Shown in pieces: positions 51,612-61,601 of a DNA stretch of 64,000 nt. A program made the translations under genes and the position numbers. The notes below the pieces were generated by a model. The model ran no database searches. It saw nothing but the letters and a program-made list of their open reading frames with translations, and was not told the origin of the DNA. This DNA is from Lentimicrobium saccharophilum (GTDB lineage Bacteria > Bacteroidota > Bacteroidia > Bacteroidales > Lentimicrobiaceae): the NCBI RefSeq assembly GCF_001192835.1, contig NZ_DF968182.1, forward strand, positions 2,575,113-2,639,112. Reading direction: 5' to 3'. Each line of letters begins with the position of its first letter. Positions within the stretch are counted from its first letter, which is position 1.

Positions 51612-54600
51612 ATGAAAACTATAGTATGGCTATTCCTTCTGCTTCTTACCTTTTCTATGTCAGCTTTTACTCAGGAGAACGACGAAGTGTGTAAAGGTTC
51701 CTTCAGGCAGGTTGTTTTTGGTGAATCCATCGGAACCACCGGGCTTTCTGTGGTAGATATTGACAATGACGGGATTGATGAGATGATCCTGAGTGCCGGG
51801 GATGAAACCTTTGAAGATGGACGTTACTGGTATATTCTTGAATATGTCGCTGCTGAACAGACATTTAAACAGACCTGGGTAAGCCCCTACTATACTGACC
51901 GCATTATGATGATGTCGGTACTGGATATCGATGACAACGGGGTTTATGAGGTGGTACTCGGATTGCAGAATGGCCGGGCTGAGATCTATAGTACTGCGGA
52001 TATGTCGCTGGTCAGCTCTTTTGCGGTTGATCATACCAACACCGGCTATTACAATGAAGGTGTTGTTACTGTGCTTAATGCCGATGCCGACAACGATGGT
52101 GAAACTGAGCTGGTGTTTCTGAGTACCGATTCAACCTATTTCTATTCGGGCTATCCGCCGGTGCTGGAACATGTGATTCCTATCGGAGGACAGGACATAG
52201 TTTGCGGAAATGTTGACAACGAACCTTCGCTTGAGCTCTGTTACAGTAAGGGAGAGGTTGTCCGGTTAAGGAATGGCGTGTATACGGTTTTATGGGACTT
52301 CTACGGGAATCAGAATTATGGATACAGCCGTATCGGACTTGCCGATCAGGATGGTGATGGAAACGATGAGATTTTTGCGTGCGGAAACAATACCATTCAG
52401 GTGTGGGATGTTGAAACCCAGTCAGAGAAATACAGCATGGCAGCCGACATTGATCCCCTTGCCTTCTACCTGGCAGATACCGATGACGATGGCATAAAGG
52501 AATTGTATTACGGGGAGGCTGACTGGGGTAATGTTTATTGCCGGCTCACAACCACCGGAGAGGTGTTGTGGTCCAGAAATTATGGTCATGGCGGTCTGAA
52601 TTGTCTTGCAACCGGCAATGTTGACAATGAGCCGGCAAAGGAAATCATCTGGGCAGTTGCCCATGGCAGTACTGGCGAGGATTATCTGTACACCTTCGAC
52701 CTCGGAACGCAGCAACAGGAATGGCAAAGCGAATCGGTGAACGGCCCGTTTGAGAAAATACAGGTATTCGACGTGGACAACGATGGAATCGAAGAACTCA
52801 TAACCCTGGCACCAGGCACCAGTAATTATTACAATGAAAGCCAGGTCTCTTTCTGGGACCCATACACGCATGAACAGGAGTGGAAGTCGCCGGGAAATAT
52901 GTTTTATTATTCTACGGTTATCTTTGATTTTGCCATTTTCGATACCGACAATGACGGAGTATCAGAAATCGTGCTACCCACTTCCAAAAATTACAAAGCG
53001 GCCCTGTATGTGCTGGACCCGGTTACACATCAGATACAGAATGAATATTTCTATGATAACCCTGAAAGGTTCACTGACATTGCTATCGCAGATCCGGATA
53101 ACGACGGAAAAATGGAATATATTCTCGGGGCTCCCACAACCGTAATGGTGGTTGATGTTGAAACAGCCGTTGTTGAATGGTCATTGCCTGAATATCATTA
53201 TTTTGATCAATATCATTGTCAACTGATGGTAGAGAATATTGATCAGGACCCCGCCGGTGAAATCATCCTGTTTTCAGATTCACTGAAGATCATCGACGGT
53301 GTGACCCATGCTGTTGTCACAGTGGGAGATAACATCGCTTCATTTGATCTTTACGACCTCGACAACGACGGATACAAGGAGATCATTTTTGGCACCACTA
53401 ACGGGGAAATTGGGGTGGTCGATAGTCCGGGAACTACCATTTCGTGGCTGCCGGTGCAGATGGAGAAACGGATTGGTGGCCTGCGGGTGGACGATCTCAC
53501 CGGTAACAGCGAGCCGGAACTGATTTTTGTTTCATCCGGAAGGGTATGGTTCAGCACGCTGGAAGGGCACATTGAATACACAGCAAGAGTTTCCCGGGAT
53601 GAATATTATGAGCACTGGCATGTAAATGAGTGTATTGAAATCTCTGATTTTGACCACAACGGTGAAAAAGAGGTATTTGTCGGAGGGAGCTTTCAGGTTA
53701 CAGAACTTGGAACACATTGTTACCAGTGCGTGGATTTCATTGCAACTACCGAAATGCAGCAGTCAACCTGTGAGCCTGGCAGCGACGGACGGATTGTGGT
53801 AACGGCCACCGGTGGTTTGCCACCTTATACCTATGCATGGAACACGGGCAGTACCGGCAGTGAAATCAACGGACTGGAGCCCGGGACCTATCATGTGGTT
53901 TCAACCGATCATGTGGGGTGTGTGGAACGGAACGAGGTGATACTGCCACCCCCGGTATTCGATGCTCATCTGGAAGAATCCTACATTACCGGATGTACTG
54001 CAGAACATGCGGCCCGGCTTTCGCCCGAGATTGTTGAAGGGCTTCTGCCGGTGACATATCAGTGGAACAATGGTCAAACAGGAGCCGTACTTGAAACAAC
54101 CGACCCGGGAACATATTCCGTAACAATCACGGATTCAAGGAATTGCGCTGAAACCCTTACCACCGAAGTTACACAGGAAACAGTCCCATTTACCAGTCAG
54201 GTGAAACAGATTACCTGTCACGATAGCCCCGCCAGAATTACCCTTACTCCGCAAGGTCAGGCTCCGCTTACCTATTTGTGGTCGAACGGGGCAACAGGTG
54301 CTACAGCCGAATTTTCTGTTCCGGGTAATTACACGGTTACCATTACAGGCCCACTTGGATGCAGCCAGGTATCAAGCTACGAAATTGAGCCTTATGAGCC
54401 CATTTCCGTGAGCTATACCGTTGTGCCCGATAATCCGTTTACACCCCCGGCCGATGGTTCCATTGATGTTTCGGTTTCCGGAGGCTTTCCGCCATACACC
54501 ATGAGTTTATCTGACAATTACGGATTGCACGTGGATAGTACTTCAGGCCTGAAGCCTGGTACTTATCAGGTATACCTGTCAGATTCAAAATGGTGTGTTG

Positions 54601-54884
54601 TCAGAACAAGCATTGATCTGCCTCTGGGAGACAACCGTAATTTTGCCACGGTTTACCCGGTGCCGGCCATCGACTGGCTCACCATCGACCTCGGCATCAA
54701 CTATCATCCGGATTTCCCGGCAGATTTTGTATTGTGGAATATGAGGGGTAAAGAGATCATCTCAGGGCCCATTGCCGGAGCAATAACCAGGCTGAACCTC
54801 ACCACCCTTCCCGAAGCAATCTATATGCTGAGGGTAAGACTGAACGGCAGCAAACAGGAGTTTAAGGTAGAGAAGGTGCATTGA
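51612..54884 (+). CDS. FG-GAP/VCBS propeller and SprB-repeat protein with T9SS tail
   Basis: This 1090-residue protein has a signal peptide (to SAFTQ). About residues 30-740 are FG-GAP/VCBS-type propeller repeats with calcium-binding DxDxDG loops (VDIDNDGIDEMI, LADQDGDGNDEIF, FDVDNDGIEELI, FDTDNDGVSEIV, ADPDNDGKMEYI, YDLDNDGYKEII). From about 745 to 1005 come four SprB-like repeats (GRIVVTATGGLPPYTYAWN, ARITLTPQGQAPLTYLWSNG, GSIDVSVSGGFPPYTMSLS). The last 75 residues are a T9SS tail (ATVYPVPAIDWLTI). SprB repeats occur in gliding adhesins, so adhesion to surfaces or polymers is likely. It is a single gene with a terminator-like hairpin at 55093. Confidence 0.88.
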   Translation: MKTIVWLFLLLLTFSMSAFTQENDEVCKGSFRQVVFGESIGTTGLSVVDIDNDGIDEMILSAGDETFEDGRYWYILEYVAAEQTFKQTWVSPYYTDRIMMMSVLDIDDNGVYEVVLGLQNGRAEIYSTADMSLVSSFAVDHTNTGYYNEGVVTVLNADADNDGETELVFLSTDSTYFYSGYPPVLEHVIPIGGQDIVCGNVDNEPSLELCYSKGEVVRLRNGVYTVLWDFYGNQNYGYSRIGLADQDGDGNDEIFACGNNTIQVWDVETQSEKYSMAADIDPLAFYLADTDDDGIKELYYGEADWGNVYCRLTTTGEVLWSRNYGHGGLNCLATGNVDNEPAKEIIWAVAHGSTGEDYLYTFDLGTQQQEWQSESVNGPFEKIQVFDVDNDGIEELITLAPGTSNYYNESQVSFWDPYTHEQEWKSPGNMFYYSTVIFDFAIFDTDNDGVSEIVLPTSKNYKAALYVLDPVTHQIQNEYFYDNPERFTDIAIADPDNDGKMEYILGAPTTVMVVDVETAVVEWSLPEYHYFDQYHCQLMVENIDQDPAGEIILFSDSLKIIDGVTHAVVTVGDNIASFDLYDLDNDGYKEIIFGTTNGEIGVVDSPGTTISWLPVQMEKRIGGLRVDDLTGNSEPELIFVSSGRVWFSTLEGHIEYTARVSRDEYYEHWHVNECIEISDFDHNGEKEVFVGGSFQVTELGTHCYQCVDFIATTEMQQSTCEPGSDGRIVVTATGGLPPYTYAWNTGSTGSEINGLEPGTYHVVSTDHVGCVERNEVILPPPVFDAHLEESYITGCTAEHAARLSPEIVEGLLPVTYQWNNGQTGAVLETTDPGTYSVTITDSRNCAETLTTEVTQETVPFTSQVKQITCHDSPARITLTPQGQAPLTYLWSNGATGATAEFSVPGNYTVTITGPLGCSQVSSYEIEPYEPISVSYTVVPDNPFTPPADGSIDVSVSGGFPPYTMSLSDNYGLHVDSTSGLKPGTYQVYLSDSKWCVVRTSIDLPLGDNRNFATVYPVPAIDWLTIDLGINYHPDFPADFVLWNMRGKEIISGPIAGAITRLNLTTLPEAIYMLRVRLNGSKQEFKVEKVH

Positions 54885-55370
54885 GGTAATGGACAATGGT
54901 ACAGAATTATAAAAACTGAAGAAAGGATTCAACCTGCAGAAGGCACGAAGGGTGATTGCCTGATTACTGAGATAAACAGACTGCATGATAAGAAACTGCC
55001 GCAGACTGGCGGATGGGAATCAGCCCGGTCACCGGAAGTCTATTTTATGACAGAATCCCGATGAACCCTGAAAAGTAACAGGTCGAACAGTCAAAGCCCT
55101 GTTATTGGTTGCAGGGCTTTATATTATGTTTAAATGTGGGTTTTACCTTACTTTTTCCACAATCAGGATGTAATTAACCTTAGCTCCATAGCAGAGAAAG
55201 TATTGTGTAACATTTGGTAAAACCGATATCACTTCCCCGTCAAGTTTGTTCAGAAATTACTTCAGACGTTCCTGTAAGTTGTCCCTGCTTACTTCCAGGC
55301 GATGAACCCTGTATTTCATGGTTGCTCCTTTCTTTTTGCCAGTGTTTAGAAACGTATTCGAACTATAGTT
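54885..55370. other. 486-bp gap holding a terminator only
   Basis: The only structure seen is the hairpin at 55093-55120. No credible coding frame or promoter was found. Confidence 0.65.
55093..55124. terminator. Hairpin between convergent exported-protein genes
   Basis: AAAGCCCTG (55093-55101) pairs perfectly with CAGGGCTTT (55112-55120). A/T flanks on both sides allow use in either direction, but it is about 210 bp from the FG-GAP stop and 250 bp from the LRR stop. Confidence 0.6.
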
Positions 55371-56657
55371 TTATTGAACGATCAGCTTTTTTCTCAAATT
55401 TCCATGATTGGTCACCATTTCAACAATGTACATCCCCGGCCTGAGTATTGAAATATCCAGGGTATAGTTTACCGGTTTGCTTTGCAGGACTTTTTGGCCG
55501 GTTTGGTTGTAAATAACGATTTCCCGGATAGCTGTAGCGTTATTGCCGGAAATCGTTACGGTTTTACCGGCTGGGTTGGGGAAGAGCAGAAAGTCATTTT
55601 CAAAACATTTGCTTTTGATTGAGACTTCGTCGCAGGCGGCTTCCACCTCTTCCGGACTGTTGCAGCCGGGGGCGTTGTTATGAATTTCGATGGTTCCGTT
55701 TGGACTGGCCAGGTATTCGCACATGCTTTGCACAGCGCAGTTTGATAAAGAAATATTATAAATAATAATTAAATCAGATATTGATCCGGCATCTATATTA
55801 TCCAAACCGGTTAAACTGGTCAAAGCGGTATAGCTGATACCTAGACCATCACCTATGGAATTCAGATTATTCAATCCCATCAAACTGACAAGAGGACTAC
55901 TGCTAATGCTAAGATAACCCCCTATTGAAATCAAACCTTCCAATCCCGTAAGACTGGTGAGTGCCAAGTTACCGCCCTCATAACCGCCAATCATTAACGA
56001 CCCACCAATGGAAGAAAGATTGTCCAGCCCAATCATATTGATCAGGTTGGTGCCATAAATGGAAACATCATTTTTGATTGAGGACACATTATCCAGCCCT
56101 GTCAGGCTGGTCAGGGATGAATTCCATTGAAGCCATAACCCACCCGTAATGGAAGATAAGTTCTCCAAGCCTGTCAGGTTTGCCAGTGAATCATTCATTC
56201 TAATGTCGAGAGTACCTCCAATGGAGGTCACATAATCCAATCCTGTTAAATTTACAAGGGAATTATTCACATTAATTACAAGATTACCCCCTATTGAAGT
56301 CAAACTTTCCAGCCCCGATAGTGTGCTTAGCCCAGTCCATTCAATTTTCAAATATTCTCCTATTGATGTTAAATTATCAAGCCCTGATAAACTGGTCAGA
56401 TTTTGAAGTCCTTCAATATAAAGTGCTCCACCAATGGAAGTCAGCGCATTTAATCCATTAAGATTTGTAATGTTGCCGCTCCAATTATTTGAAATTGTTA
56501 CATCCCCTTCAATTTCAGTGCAGCCTGGATAATTGGCCTGGAAATTATCAATCTGTGCCTGAGTGGTAAATGTGATGCCTTCGGGCAGGCAGGACTGGGC
56601 AAATCCTGAAGTGTGGCCGATGGCCACAAAGGCCAAAAGGAGTAGTAACTTTTTCAT
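55371..56657 (-). CDS. LRR-like repeat protein with T9SS tail (copy B)
   Basis: This 428-residue protein has a signal peptide (to SGFAQ) and then CLPEGITFTTQAQIDNFQA, which also opens copy A. About ten repeats of 23-24 residues follow with the pattern LTGLDNLTSIGGxLxI, as in receptor-L-like or bacterial leucine-rich repeats (GLESLTSIGGNLVI, GLDYVTSIGGTLDI, GLENLSSITGGLWL). One unit is 28 long (GGYEGGNLA inserted). A Cys-containing cap (CAVQSMCEYLASPNGTIEI, NNAPGCNSPEEVEAAC) closes the solenoid, and a T9SS tail ends it (FLLFPNPAGKTVTI). It is probably a surface binding protein, and the last gene of the four-gene operon. Confidence 0.9.
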   Translation of the reverse strand: MKKLLLLLAFVAIGHTSGFAQSCLPEGITFTTQAQIDNFQANYPGCTEIEGDVTISNNWSGNITNLNGLNALTSIGGALYIEGLQNLTSLSGLDNLTSIGEYLKIEWTGLSTLSGLESLTSIGGNLVINVNNSLVNLTGLDYVTSIGGTLDIRMNDSLANLTGLENLSSITGGLWLQWNSSLTSLTGLDNVSSIKNDVSIYGTNLINMIGLDNLSSIGGSLMIGGYEGGNLALTSLTGLEGLISIGGYLSISSSPLVSLMGLNNLNSIGDGLGISYTALTSLTGLDNIDAGSISDLIIIYNISLSNCAVQSMCEYLASPNGTIEIHNNAPGCNSPEEVEAACDEVSIKSKCFENDFLLFPNPAGKTVTISGNNATAIREIVIYNQTGQKVLQSKPVNYTLDISILRPGMYIVEMVTNHGNLRKKLIVQ

Positions 56658-56685
56658 GATAGCTGAACATTAAAAGCTTTTTAAA

Positions 56686-57957
56686 TCACTGTTTTATAAG
56701 CTTCGCCGTTTCAACAGTTTTGTCATTTGCCACTTTCAACACATACACTCCCTGTAGTAGTTTTCTGACGTCTAATTGGATTTCAGGTTCCAAAACTTGC
56801 CTTTCCAATATTTTCACCCCGCCAATGCTAAACACTGACAAGTGTGCGTTTCCAGAAAAAGCCGGAGCAGCGATCGTAATCTTGTCATCCGAAGGATTGG
56901 GATACAATGTCAAAGATTTGACAGGATGCCCAAATTCATTTAGATTGGTTAATCCTCCATTGGTTGTTTTTAAGATTGTACCATTTTGACCAACAGCATA
57001 ACCTGTTACGGAATCAGTAAAATAAACCCAATTTAATCCATAGGATGTAAGTACGGTAGGTTCTGACCATGTGAATCCTGCATCGTTGGTTTGCAGGAAG
57101 ATACCTTGACCCCACTCCATCTCCAAACCCACGATATATCCGGTATCAGGAGTTGGAAAACAAACAGAAGCAGGACTTAACATTCCAAAATCATTTATTT
57201 TTCCCCAAGATAATCCGCCATCTGTGGTTTTAAAAATGTGCCCCATTCCACCTTCACTTCCTCCTAAGATAAATCCTGTTTCATTATCTCTAAAATATAG
57301 ATACCCCAAACCTGAGCACTCTCCCTGCCCAAAGGAGAAGCAAGTCGTCCAGTCGTTGCCCCCATTCGTTGTTTTGAATATTATTCCCGAGCATGATCCG
57401 GTCCAGCCAAATTGAGTTGCAGATACAAAACCAGTATCAGCACTAGTGAAATAAACCGAATTTAAAACCAAAGGTGAATTATTAGAAAATTCATGTCGTT
57501 CCCAGCTTAATCCCCCATCAGAGGTTTTTAACACCAAACCGATTTCCCAGTATGATGTATCGGAAGTGTACCCAACGGCATAACCAATATTTTCTGAAGG
57601 GAAATGAACAGAACTTAAAAATGATAAACTATCTGTTGAGTTAAGAAACCATTCTGTTCCCCCGTTAATTGTTTTAAGGATATTGCCAGAGTAGCCAACC
57701 ACATAACCTGTATTTGCATCAGTAAAATAAACAGATAAAAGGCTGGTCAAAGTACCCGAATACTGTGCTTCCCAGTTAGTTCCACCATCAGTTGTTTTAA
57801 GGATAGTTCCACTATTACCGACAACATATCCTGTGTTCGCATCTGTAAAATAACCGGAATAAAGGCTACTCGTGGTTCCCGAATTCTGCGGGAACCATTG
57901 TGCCATTGCGCAGTTGGCTGTAACCAGAGTAAACATCAATATGTATAGCTTTTTCAT
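56686..57957 (-). CDS. YCF48-like propeller protein with T9SS tail
   Basis: This 423-residue protein has a signal peptide (to NCAMAQ). It then has seven to eight repeats of about 45 residues with YFTDANTGYVVGNSGTILKT and TTDGGTNWE, the signature of YCF48/HCF136-like (BNR-type) propellers. The closing strand is YAVGQNGTILKTTNGG. A T9SS tail follows (LTLYPNPSDDKITI, LQGVYVLKV). Such secreted propellers in Bacteroidota are usually uncharacterised. Operon neighbours are 18 bp upstream and 28 bp downstream. Confidence 0.9.
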   Translation of the reverse strand: MKKLYILMFTLVTANCAMAQWFPQNSGTTSSLYSGYFTDANTGYVVGNSGTILKTTDGGTNWEAQYSGTLTSLLSVYFTDANTGYVVGYSGNILKTINGGTEWFLNSTDSLSFLSSVHFPSENIGYAVGYTSDTSYWEIGLVLKTSDGGLSWERHEFSNNSPLVLNSVYFTSADTGFVSATQFGWTGSCSGIIFKTTNGGNDWTTCFSFGQGECSGLGYLYFRDNETGFILGGSEGGMGHIFKTTDGGLSWGKINDFGMLSPASVCFPTPDTGYIVGLEMEWGQGIFLQTNDAGFTWSEPTVLTSYGLNWVYFTDSVTGYAVGQNGTILKTTNGGLTNLNEFGHPVKSLTLYPNPSDDKITIAAPAFSGNAHLSVFSIGGVKILERQVLEPEIQLDVRKLLQGVYVLKVANDKTVETAKLIKQ

Positions 57958-57975
57958 AGCAATTGATTTTTAAGT

Positions 57976-60900
57976 TTATTGCTTTACAAATTTTCCCACA
58001 TGCACTGTTGTATCATTTTGCAAGTGCACAAAATACACTCCCCGCGGCAGGACGGAGATGTCGAGTTGGGCTTCAGGGCCGCATATCTGCATTTCCATCA
58101 CCACCTGACCGGTGAGGGTGTAAAGGGTATTAATGAAGCAATCTGCAGACCCGGGTCCTGAGATGGTGATCTGGCCAGTGGCCGGGTTTGGATAAATATT
58201 TAAACAGCCATCCCGGAGTTTATTTACCGGAGGAGCACCGGTATAGATATCAAAAAAGTTCAGTATCCTTTGCAGCAACTCCTCACGGGTATCCGGGTTT
58301 TCTCCGTCCTCAAGTTCAGCCAGTGCATAGGAAAAACAAAAAGTACGATGAGCGCCGGGAAGACTATGTTGTACGGCCACAATTCCGTAGTCCTTTTCCA
58401 CAAAGGCAGCGCCGGCATCGTCAATGGGCACATAGCGGTCGATGTAGGCGACAGAGGACTGCTGACTGCCGGTGAACAACAAGTCTTCAGCCAATGTTCC
58501 TGCTTGTCCCTTCAGGCTGTCGATCGGATTGTTCGTCCCATCGGTTGCAGAGGCTATACCAAACATTTCAAGCAAATGGTCATTTTCTGCCTGATCATAA
58601 CCCAGGGCATCGCCACCTTCCAGGTAAATGTATCCGCCACTCTCAAGATAATCGCCAATGGTTTTAGCCATTACTGCATCCATGACAGTATATCCGGATT
58701 CATAATTGCCAAATGAAAGAAATGCTGCCGAAAATCCTTCCAGACTTTCCGGCAGGTTGTTCCGATAGGTGACCGTGTAAACATGCTCCAGAAGATAGTC
58801 CCTGATAAACGAACCACTGTATGCGTCACCACCGGCAACACCTTCGTATACAAGGTACCCGGTATTAATTCCGATAAAACCTTCCTTCACCAGGGTATCT
58901 GATTCCAATTCATTAGAAACAATCAGCCTGACATCATAAGTGCCCGGATCATAGTAAGTCCATGCCGGATGCTGATCCTGGGAGTCTATGGTTCCGTCGT
59001 TGTTAAAATCCCATTGCCATGACAAGGCCGGATGTGCAGGATCGGTGAGCGAGAGATCAGAGAAGTTTACATCCAGGGGAATTCCACCCACTTTTTTATC
59101 CGCAATGAAATTAGCCAGGACATAATTCTCTGGCAGTATCTCAAAAAAGTCGAGCACCTTTAGCAGGACATTGTTTTTTGAATTTACAGGATCGGTGTCA
59201 ACAAGTTCTGCCAGTGAATAGCCGAAATAAAAAGCTTTATGGCCATAGGTTGCAGCACCGTCGAACATAATGGAAACATTGCCGTAATTGTATTCATAAA
59301 ACGGGACGATGGCATCTTCTACCGGAGTAAGTTTATCAATATACCAATTGTATAACTGGGTTGAGTTATTGAATTCAATCCCTTCGAAAGCACTGCTTTC
59401 CGACCCTATCAGCGAATCGAGCGAATGTTCAATCATCACGATCTGATTGCTGCTAACTCCAAAAAGCTGTTTCATGGCAGCATAATTCGGGTAACCAAGG
59501 TATTGCATCCCCGTGAACATCCCTCCGGCTTCAATATACAAATTGCCTCCGTTCTCCAGAAATTCCTGGCAGATCATAGTATGTTCCTCCGTTGGAATAG
59601 TACCTTCGGAAAGCGTTTCGCCGAAATTTGCATGGGAGAGGAATACGTTGTCAAATCCCTGCAACGTTGCAGGATAAGTGTTGGAATAGGTATAAGGAAT
59701 ACCCAATTGATCGAACACACCTTTGATATAGGTTCCGCTGTAATCCCGTTCGTTGGGTTCCCCTTCAAAAACAAAGATGCCTGAGGGCGCCACCAGGACT
59801 TCAACAAACTGCTCGCCGCCGGTAACAATCTCTGCATCACCATCGAATGTAATGGTGAAACCTGCAAAATGAGAGGTGGCATCTTCACTGACCAAGAAGC
59901 GAAACTGATTTTCAATGGTGAAGAATCCATCCGGTGGAATATCTACTATTGCAGTATCATTCAAAATAGTAATATACTCATCTTCAGTACTTAGTGTAAC
60001 TATGACCTGGTCATCGCCTGCATATTGAACAAAATTTCTGAATGTAGGATTCAGGATTACTTCTTCACCGGGCTCATTAATCTGATTCCCATTGGCATCA
60101 TCAACATTCATACTGAACAGCTCCAGTTTAAGGATTTGCGGCAGGATTACATTTTCTTCCGACAGAAGACGAAAAGCATTTACCCGGCCGGTTCCAAGCT
60201 GATATGCATAGCCGGGGTTGAGGGTATCGATGTCATCGGCGGTTCCCAAAAGCTGGTTTATAAGTTGTTCGTTCGACCACGCGGGGTGGTATGATTTTAA
60301 AAGACCGAAACAACCGGCAACCAGAGGAGTTGCCATGGAAGTACCCGAAGACAGTCCATAATTGTTTCCGGGCAGAGTACTTAAAATTCCTCCTTCAAGC
60401 CCACCCCCGGGTGCAGAGATATCCACACCCGGACCAAAAGAAGAATAAGCCGCTTTGGTGTCGTCCACGCTGACAGAGGCGACCGATATTACGCCAAGGT
60501 AGGAGGAGGGATAATGTACGTCATCGTTATTGTTGTTACCGGCAGCGGCCACCACAATACTGCCAAGCCCTGTTGCATAATCAATAACTTCCTGGCTGGC
60601 GATGGAATACAGAAATCCTCCCCAACTGTTCGATATGATATCAGCGCCGTTTTCAGCAGCATAAATAATTCCGTCCCATCCATATTCAAGGGTATTATTC
60701 TGATCGGCACAAACCGGCATCAGGGTCAGGTTCCAGCTGATACTGGCAATTCCGGTTCCATTGTTGGTAGCTCCGTTCGAAATACCGGCACAATGGGTTC
60801 CATGATTCCCGACCGGATTGCCCGGGATTGGATTGGGATTCCCATTGTTTGTGATGAAATTCCAGCCGATCAGGTCATCCGGAAAACCATTGAAATCGTT

Positions 60901-61566
60901 GTCAATTCCATTTAAATCTCCTGGATCAAGTATCCATTGAATTCCGTTAAACTCCAAAGTGTGGCCGTCACCATCGGCATCTTCGGCCAGGTTTTGCCAC
61001 ACATTGCTTTGCAGGTCAATATGATCCCAGTCAACTCCGGTATCGATGATGGCTATGATGATTTCTTCGGCACCGTTTTCACCTTTGTGGATATCCCACG
61101 CCTGCAGCGCAAAAATCTGAGGAAGGTGCTGCAACTGCTCATACAGTACATCATCGGGAACTTCCAGCACGTGCCCGGTTGGAACCGGCTCCGCGTATTC
61201 CACATTCGGGTCGGATGAAAAGGCTTCTGCCACCTCCCGTACAGGAAATCCGGCCGGAAAAGAAAGCTTATAAATTCTTGAAAGGTCGGGCACATCTGAT
61301 CGCAGTTTTGAGGGGTTATACCTGAATCGCTTATCCAGTTCAAAAACCTCAAAATCAACAACCTTTTCGTCCAGCGATTTAATCCCGAAATGCACATCCC
61401 CGGTTTGTCTCTGGAATTCACCGGTACCTGGTTTCAGTTTAACGGTAATTTGCCCCTCAACAAAACGCGGACCTGTTTCTTTTGCCGGTATAAATTTTCC
61501 TGTCTGACCAAATGAAAGACATACAGTACAGAGAATGGCTGCAGAAAGAAAAGTGAATGTTTTCAT
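57976..61566 (-). CDS. Subtilisin-like (S8) peptidase with two alpha/beta modules, PKD and T9SS tail
   Basis: The protein has 1196 residues. The signal peptide ends near FGQ, and a fervidolysin-like prodomain covers about 33-130. The S8 catalytic domain has Asp175 (IIAIIDTGVDW), His255 (GNHGTHCAG), the oxyanion Asn in AAAGNNNN and Ser410 (GLSSGTSMATP). After a beta domain (about 475-590) comes an alpha/beta module (about 597-811; GGNLYIEAGGM), a PKD domain (about 815-900; LSWQWDFNNDG), a second copy of the module (about 902-1108; GGYIYLEGGDALGY) and a T9SS tail (1122-1196; LNIYPNPATGQI). The modules also occur once in the C25 peptidase at 29435. It is a secreted serine peptidase and likely active. 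Confidence 0.95.
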   Translation of the reverse strand: MKTFTFLSAAILCTVCLSFGQTGKFIPAKETGPRFVEGQITVKLKPGTGEFQRQTGDVHFGIKSLDEKVVDFEVFELDKRFRYNPSKLRSDVPDLSRIYKLSFPAGFPVREVAEAFSSDPNVEYAEPVPTGHVLEVPDDVLYEQLQHLPQIFALQAWDIHKGENGAEEIIIAIIDTGVDWDHIDLQSNVWQNLAEDADGDGHTLEFNGIQWILDPGDLNGIDNDFNGFPDDLIGWNFITNNGNPNPIPGNPVGNHGTHCAGISNGATNNGTGIASISWNLTLMPVCADQNNTLEYGWDGIIYAAENGADIISNSWGGFLYSIASQEVIDYATGLGSIVVAAAGNNNNDDVHYPSSYLGVISVASVSVDDTKAAYSSFGPGVDISAPGGGLEGGILSTLPGNNYGLSSGTSMATPLVAGCFGLLKSYHPAWSNEQLINQLLGTADDIDTLNPGYAYQLGTGRVNAFRLLSEENVILPQILKLELFSMNVDDANGNQINEPGEEVILNPTFRNFVQYAGDDQVIVTLSTEDEYITILNDTAIVDIPPDGFFTIENQFRFLVSEDATSHFAGFTITFDGDAEIVTGGEQFVEVLVAPSGIFVFEGEPNERDYSGTYIKGVFDQLGIPYTYSNTYPATLQGFDNVFLSHANFGETLSEGTIPTEEHTMICQEFLENGGNLYIEAGGMFTGMQYLGYPNYAAMKQLFGVSSNQIVMIEHSLDSLIGSESSAFEGIEFNNSTQLYNWYIDKLTPVEDAIVPFYEYNYGNVSIMFDGAATYGHKAFYFGYSLAELVDTDPVNSKNNVLLKVLDFFEILPENYVLANFIADKKVGGIPLDVNFSDLSLTDPAHPALSWQWDFNNDGTIDSQDQHPAWTYYDPGTYDVRLIVSNELESDTLVKEGFIGINTGYLVYEGVAGGDAYSGSFIRDYLLEHVYTVTYRNNLPESLEGFSAAFLSFGNYESGYTVMDAVMAKTIGDYLESGGYIYLEGGDALGYDQAENDHLLEMFGIASATDGTNNPIDSLKGQAGTLAEDLLFTGSQQSSVAYIDRYVPIDDAGAAFVEKDYGIVAVQHSLPGAHRTFCFSYALAELEDGENPDTREELLQRILNFFDIYTGAPPVNKLRDGCLNIYPNPATGQITISGPGSADCFINTLYTLTGQVVMEMQICGPEAQLDISVLPRGVYFVHLQNDTTVHVGKFVKQ
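58243..59778 (-). repeat. Two copies of an alpha/beta module flanking a PKD domain in the S8 peptidase
   Basis: Bases 59778-59134 encode copy 1 and 58863-58243 copy 2. Both share a (Y)SGxxI start, a central LExGGxxYxEGG-like strand, SLxG and a YxIDxxxP segment, and end in LLxxxLxFF(E/D)I. The same order appears in the C25 peptidase at 32147-32740. Confidence 0.75.
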
Positions 61567-61601
61567 AATGAATGAATTTAATGGTTATACACTGTTTTTC
61601 G